Of a stretch of 33,216 bases of DNA, positions 29,951 to 33,216 are shown in pieces. Location of the stretch: positions 1 through 33,216 of the forward strand of contig CALIJB010000002.1 of the NCBI GenBank assembly GCA_938017675.1, written 5' to 3'. The DNA is from an uncultured Candidatus Saccharibacteria bacterium (GTDB lineage Bacteria > Patescibacteriota > Saccharimonadia > Saccharimonadales > Saccharimonadaceae). The notes under the pieces are model-generated. The model did not search any database, was not told the DNA's origin, and was given only the letters and a program-made list of their open reading frames with translations. The first letter of the stretch is position 1. Each line of letters opens with the position of its first letter. Position numbers and translations under genes: made by a program.

Positions 29951-31123
29951 ATGAAGGTTAAAATCGAGATAGACACTATAACATTCGTACGTTTTTGGCT
30001 GGTAGTAATTGGCTTTGGGTTAGCAGGCTTATTAATTTGGAATGCTCGTACAGCGTTAGTAATTATTGGAGCGGCAGCATTCTTAGCACTAGCTCTCAAT
30101 GGGCCAGTCAGCTGGTTGGCTAATAAGCTACCCAACCGCAGCCGAACTCTCAGTACAGCTATCGCTTTTATCGTTATTGTAGCAATACTAGCAGCAATTC
30201 TGTTTTTGGCAGTGCCGCCAATAGTTCAGCAAACAATTAGCTTTTTACAAACTCTGCCCGATACGATACGAACAATGTCGGCACAGTGGAAGGGCTTTGG
30301 TGCTATAGTATCGCGTTATCATCTAGAATCGCAGATTGATCAAATGGTTGTTTCAATACAAGGAAATGCAACGTCGTGGCTGGCAAACTTTGGACAGAAC
30401 TTTCTTAGCGGCGTCGGAACAACAATGTCGCTAATCACCGAGGCCTCATTAGCGCTAGTTCTAACATTCCTAATGCTAGTCGAAGGACCGCGCTGGTCAC
30501 GATACTTCTGGGGATTATATAGCAACGACAAGCGAATGCAGCACCATCGGATCATCTTCCGGCGAATGAATGCAGTAATCTCTGGATATGTGAGCGGACA
30601 ATTGATCGTTTCGGGTTTAGATGGTGCTTTTGCCGGCTTAACAGTATTTATCTTGAGTCAAGTTTTTCCAGCAGTACCAGCAAACATTGCTTTGCCAACG
30701 ATTGCTATCATGTTTATCTTGTCGCTGATCCCAATGTTCGGCGCAGGAATTGGCGGCATTATCGTCTTTGCATTACTGGCAATTAATAGTATGCCAGCAG
30801 CGATAGCTTTTGGTATTTACTTCATCATTTATCAGCAGATTGAGAATAATGTAATTTCGCCAACCATTCAATCCAAGCGTATTGAACTTTCGCCGCTAAT
30901 GGTTTTGATGGCGGTAACTATAGGACTGTACATGTTCGGTATGGTTGGCGGTATTATCTCGATACCGATAGCTGGCTGTGCCAAAGTGCTTGCAACTGAA
31001 TATATCAAGGTCGAACGCCGCGAAGAACCAGCTGCCAAACCAACAAAGCTTACTCGCCTACTCAAGCGTGCTCGCCGCGAAAAAAGTAAACCAGAGGCAG
31101 CTAAATCAGAAACTGAAGCCTAG
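29951..31123 (+). CDS. AI-2E family (PerM/YdiK-like) membrane transporter
   Basis: A 390-residue integral membrane protein of the AI-2E/PerM family. About eight helices: a first pair (15-55), the helix at 65-90, a long amphipathic outside stretch (90-150), then further helices. The family signature is clear: LSLIPMFGAGIGGIIVFALLAI, then IYQQIENNVISPTIQSKRIELSPLMVLMAVTIGLYMFGMVGGIISIPIAG. The cytoplasmic tail (345-390) is strongly basic with many Lys/Arg. Members export small molecules or act as Na+/H+ antiporters; the substrate here is unknown. It is divergent from the Ca2+-type P-ATPase. Confidence 0.88.
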   Translation: MKVKIEIDTITFVRFWLVVIGFGLAGLLIWNARTALVIIGAAAFLALALNGPVSWLANKLPNRSRTLSTAIAFIVIVAILAAILFLAVPPIVQQTISFLQTLPDTIRTMSAQWKGFGAIVSRYHLESQIDQMVVSIQGNATSWLANFGQNFLSGVGTTMSLITEASLALVLTFLMLVEGPRWSRYFWGLYSNDKRMQHHRIIFRRMNAVISGYVSGQLIVSGLDGAFAGLTVFILSQVFPAVPANIALPTIAIMFILSLIPMFGAGIGGIIVFALLAINSMPAAIAFGIYFIIYQQIENNVISPTIQSKRIELSPLMVLMAVTIGLYMFGMVGGIISIPIAGCAKVLATEYIKVERREEPAAKPTKLTRLLKRARREKSKPEAAKSETEA

Positions 31124-31125
31124 TA

Positions 31126-31170
31126 AAAGATTGACCTAGCCAGCTCGCACCATTCAAAAAATCTTTTAAA
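31126..31170 (+). other. Weak inverted repeat between convergent genes
   Basis: AAAAGATT and AATCTTTT (8 bp, about 28 bases apart) lie between the AI-2E gene and cysS. The stem is AT-only at its ends with no proper T-run, so terminator function is doubtful. Confidence 0.25.
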
Positions 31171-31179
31171 CACTTGAGT

Positions 31180-32664
31180 CTACTCTGGTTTTTCGTCAGC
31201 GTACGCCCATAAAGTATCATGTGCGGTGTCTTTGACAACTACACCGTATTCATTGAGCAGCTCATCGCGTAATTCATCGGAATTTACCCAATTCTTGTTA
31301 TCGCGAGCACGGCGGCGTTCTACTAATAGCCGCTTACATTCATCATCAATATCGGGAGTTGAATCCAACAGCTCAAGCCCCAATGCCGCATCAACAAACT
31401 CCAAAAATTCGATTAATCCAGCTCGATAGATTTTCTGCGGCGGTTTTTTGTCGAGTTCAGTTAAGGCTTTATCGACAATAGCTAGCGCCCGTGGCGTTTC
31501 TAAGTTATCGTTTAGCGCTTCTTTGACAGCGCCGATAGCCGCGCTAGGCGAGAAATCATGTCGTAAATCGTTGTTCTCGGTATCGCTATGTAAGCGATCG
31601 TGAACTTGATGTCGCAAGCAAGCCACGTCGCGCCAATGTTGCAGCCGGTTGTGCGCTGCCTGCAAATTCTCGAATGAAAAATTACCTTCATTAGAATAAT
31701 GTCCTTGCAAAATAAACATTCGCAAATCCATCGCTGAGAAACCATGCCGCTTTAGATCATCAAGCGTGTAGCCATTACCGAGGGATTTGCTGATTTTGCC
31801 GCCATTAATCTTCAGGTGGTTGCAGTGCAGCCAAAAGTTCGCAAACCTTTGGCCAGTTGCCGCTTCGCTCTGGGCGATTTCGTTAGTGTGATGCACCGGG
31901 ATGTGATCAATTCCGCCAGTATGAATATCGATTGTCTTGCCGAGCAAGCTCATGGCGATAGCCGAGCATTCCAAGTGCCAACCAGGAAAGCCCATGACTG
32001 GCTTGTTATCTTCTGGTGGCGTATCTAGCAAATCAGCAGGCGTCTCCCACTCCATGTCGCGCACTTTGCCCTTCTCAGTAAATTTCCAGAGCGCGAAATC
32101 CCATGGTTGACGTTTCTCGCTATTAGCATCGACGCGAGCGCCAGCTTTTTGGGCGTTCAAATCAAGCTGTGCAAAGTCGGCGTAACGCGGAAAAGTACTG
32201 GTATCAAAATAGATGCCGTCGCTGGTTTGATAAGTGCAGCCGCGCTGTTTAAGAGCCCGCAGCAAAGAAATCTGCTGCGAAATGTAATCAGTTGCCTTGG
32301 CTATATGCGTCGTCGGAATAAGATTGAGCGCTTTCATGCCGTCAAGAAAATGCTGCGTGTAGTATTCAGCGATTTCCCAAGCAGTTTTTCCATCGCGACG
32401 AGCGCCCTTTTCAAGCTTATCCTCACCTTCGTCTGCATCACTAACCAAATGTCCAACATCGGTTATATTCATCACGCGATCAACCGTATAGCCGTCAATT
32501 TGCAATGTCCGAACTAGCGTATCCCAATAGATGTAGGCTGCCCAGTTACCGACATGCAAATCATCGTAGACAGTCGGTCCGCAAGTATATAAAGTCACTT
32601 TATCAGACGATAGCGGAGTAAAATCATCAAGCCGACGCGTCAGAGTGTTGTGGAGTCGTATCAT
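31180..32664 (-). CDS. cysS: Cysteinyl-tRNA synthetase
   Basis: It charges tRNA-Cys. The 494-residue class I enzyme has TCGPTVYDDLHVGN (27-40) with the zinc Cys at 28 and an HxGN version of the HIGH motif, ITDVGHL, GFPGWHLECSAIAMSLLG with a second zinc Cys, TGGIDHIPVHHTNEIAQSEA with the zinc His pair, and the KISKSLGN form of the KMSKS loop. So the zinc site is intact here. The C-terminal DALR-type helical region is complete. The ATG at 32664 follows a TAAAAT box by 7 bases and lacks a Shine-Dalgarno. Confidence 0.97.
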   Translation of the reverse strand: MIRLHNTLTRRLDDFTPLSSDKVTLYTCGPTVYDDLHVGNWAAYIYWDTLVRTLQIDGYTVDRVMNITDVGHLVSDADEGEDKLEKGARRDGKTAWEIAEYYTQHFLDGMKALNLIPTTHIAKATDYISQQISLLRALKQRGCTYQTSDGIYFDTSTFPRYADFAQLDLNAQKAGARVDANSEKRQPWDFALWKFTEKGKVRDMEWETPADLLDTPPEDNKPVMGFPGWHLECSAIAMSLLGKTIDIHTGGIDHIPVHHTNEIAQSEAATGQRFANFWLHCNHLKINGGKISKSLGNGYTLDDLKRHGFSAMDLRMFILQGHYSNEGNFSFENLQAAHNRLQHWRDVACLRHQVHDRLHSDTENNDLRHDFSPSAAIGAVKEALNDNLETPRALAIVDKALTELDKKPPQKIYRAGLIEFLEFVDAALGLELLDSTPDIDDECKRLLVERRRARDNKNWVNSDELRDELLNEYGVVVKDTAHDTLWAYADEKPE

Positions 32665-32671
32665 TAATTAT

Positions 32672-32677
32672 ATTTTA
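32672..32677 (-). promoter_or_regulatory. -10 box of cysS (leaderless type)
   Basis: TAAAAT on the minus strand, 7 bases before the ATG at 32664, in a 45-base space after the DUF488 gene. Confidence 0.45.
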
Positions 32678-32709
32678 CGTCAAAAATGAGTATTTTTGAA
32701 GAGCGCTAT

Positions 32710-33054
32710 TTATTCTAACCATTGCTTAAGTACTACCGCCTGGTTAAACTCCGCATCCTTAGCGCTATACAATAGCGTAACGATTGGATGACTAGGCCAG
32801 TCATTTCTCGCCTTGATGGCGGCAGGATTTTCATCTAACTCTTTTCTGTAACGTTCTGAAAATTCTGTAAATTTTTCTGGGTCATGATTAAACCATTGGC
32901 GCAGCTCATTGGTTGGCGCGATTTCTTTAGCCCACTCGTCTAGCGCCGCTCGTTCTTTACTGATACCGCGCGGCCATAATCGGTCAACCAGCACGCGGTA
33001 GCCATCGTCCGATTCTGGCGATTCGTAAATTCGTTTAATTTTATAAACTGTCAT
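32710..33054 (-). CDS. DUF488 (YeaO-like) protein
   Basis: A 114-residue protein with the full DUF488 pattern: YKIKRIYESPESDDGYRVLVDRLWPRGISKERAALDEWAKEIAPTNELRQWFNHDPEKFTEFSERYRKEL, then VTLLYSAKDAEFNQAVVLKQWL. The biochemical role of the family is not firmly known. A strong Shine-Dalgarno (AAGGAGGTG) lies within the end of the upstream gene, and the start overlaps its stop as ATGA, so the two are translationally coupled. Confidence 0.93.
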   Translation of the reverse strand: MTVYKIKRIYESPESDDGYRVLVDRLWPRGISKERAALDEWAKEIAPTNELRQWFNHDPEKFTEFSERYRKELDENPAAIKARNDWPSHPIVTLLYSAKDAEFNQAVVLKQWLE

Positions 33055-33216
33055 GACAGCACCTCCTTAACTATCGTTTGTAGAACTGGAATGACATCCG
33101 ATTCAAACCAGGGATTACGTTTGCGCCAGCCAATATTGAGCGGCGATGGATGAACCAATGGAAAATAATCTGGCAAATACATATTAAAGTCCGCCACAGT
33201 TGCTGTCAAATTATGC
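33051..33216 (-). CDS. Uracil-DNA glycosylase family protein, C-terminal part (runs off the window)
   Basis: The last 54 residues are present: HNLTATVADFNMYLPDYFPLVHPSPLNIGWRKRNPWFESDVIPVLQTIVKEVLS. The PLVHPSPLN segment followed by W.KRNPWFE...P.L matches the C-terminal His motif of uracil-DNA glycosylase superfamily proteins that remove uracil from DNA. The catalytic N-terminal motif lies outside the window. The TGA overlaps the DUF488 start. Confidence 0.85.
   Translation of the reverse strand, partial: HNLTATVADFNMYLPDYFPLVHPSPLNIGWRKRNPWFESDVIPVLQTIVKEVLS

Noticed and set aside
1..33216. CRISPR arrays, insertion sequences, prophage or replication origin
   Set aside because: No regularly spaced repeats, transposase, integrase, terminal repeats, dnaA gene or DnaA-box cluster was seen.

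Overview
The window reads as a chromosomal segment of a small, reduced bacterial genome, most likely Candidatus Saccharibacteria (TM7, Patescibacteria/CPR). This assignment is an inference. It rests on dense short intergenic spaces, several divergent but recognisable housekeeping proteins, ribosomal protein L1 with an extra N-terminal domain, a fermentative phosphoketolase plus acetate kinase pair, an Erm-like rRNA methylase and a set of simplified replication proteins. TGA is used as a stop, so the UGA-Gly code of Gracilibacteria/Absconditabacteria does not apply. No phage, transposon or CRISPR is visible.

Layout. 1-1652 (minus): the 5' end of uvrC, a truncated alpha/beta hydrolase remnant, and an HD phosphohydrolase. 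1764-3059 (plus): two small membrane or secreted proteins, then an isolated unit with its own promoter, a tiny GC-rich ORF and very heavy RNA secondary structure. 3058-9691 (minus): a replication and repair block (dnaX, dnaB, a GT-C-like membrane protein, ybaB, recR), preceded by a DUF2797 gene and an unknown conserved-looking gene. 9846-11070 (minus): rplJ-rplL with an L10 leader and attenuator. 11118-12857 (plus): a RelA/SpoT-like protein. 12852-15688: a thymidylate island (tmk, dcd-like, folA, thyA). 15709-16820: rplA. 16864-17883 (plus): a secreted LysM-CHAP wall hydrolase behind a structured leader. 17956-20503 (minus): an NrnA-like DHH phosphoesterase and a TrmA/RlmD-type RNA methyltransferase. 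20597-24199 (minus): ackA and xfp. 24271-25131 (plus): the Erm-like methylase and tRNA-Gln. 25276-31123: a SulP transporter with an extra C-terminal domain, a Ca2+-type P-ATPase and an AI-2E-family transporter. 31180-33216 (minus): cysS, a DUF488 gene and the 3' end of a uracil-DNA glycosylase-like gene.

How the genes fit together. Dcd, ThyA, DHFR and Tmk cover most of a dCTP/dUMP to dTTP route and feed the neighbouring replication genes. Xfp and AckA form a two-enzyme ATP-yielding module (xylulose-5-P or fructose-6-P to acetyl-P to acetate). L10-L7/L12 and L1 each have dedicated promoters and leaders.

The most notable observations are: (i) a 2614-3059 transcription unit packed with near-perfect hairpins, which may be a structured RNA, a dual-function mRNA, or both; (ii) a recurrent -10 box placed 4-10 bases before the start codon at most unit heads, implying widespread leaderless mRNAs; (iii) a SulP-STAS protein fused to a nucleotidyltransferase-like domain; (iv) an A AAA AAG slippery site in dnaX followed by an early -1 stop; and (v) loss of the expected Zn or Fe-S cysteines in DnaX, RecR and the RlmD-like enzyme.
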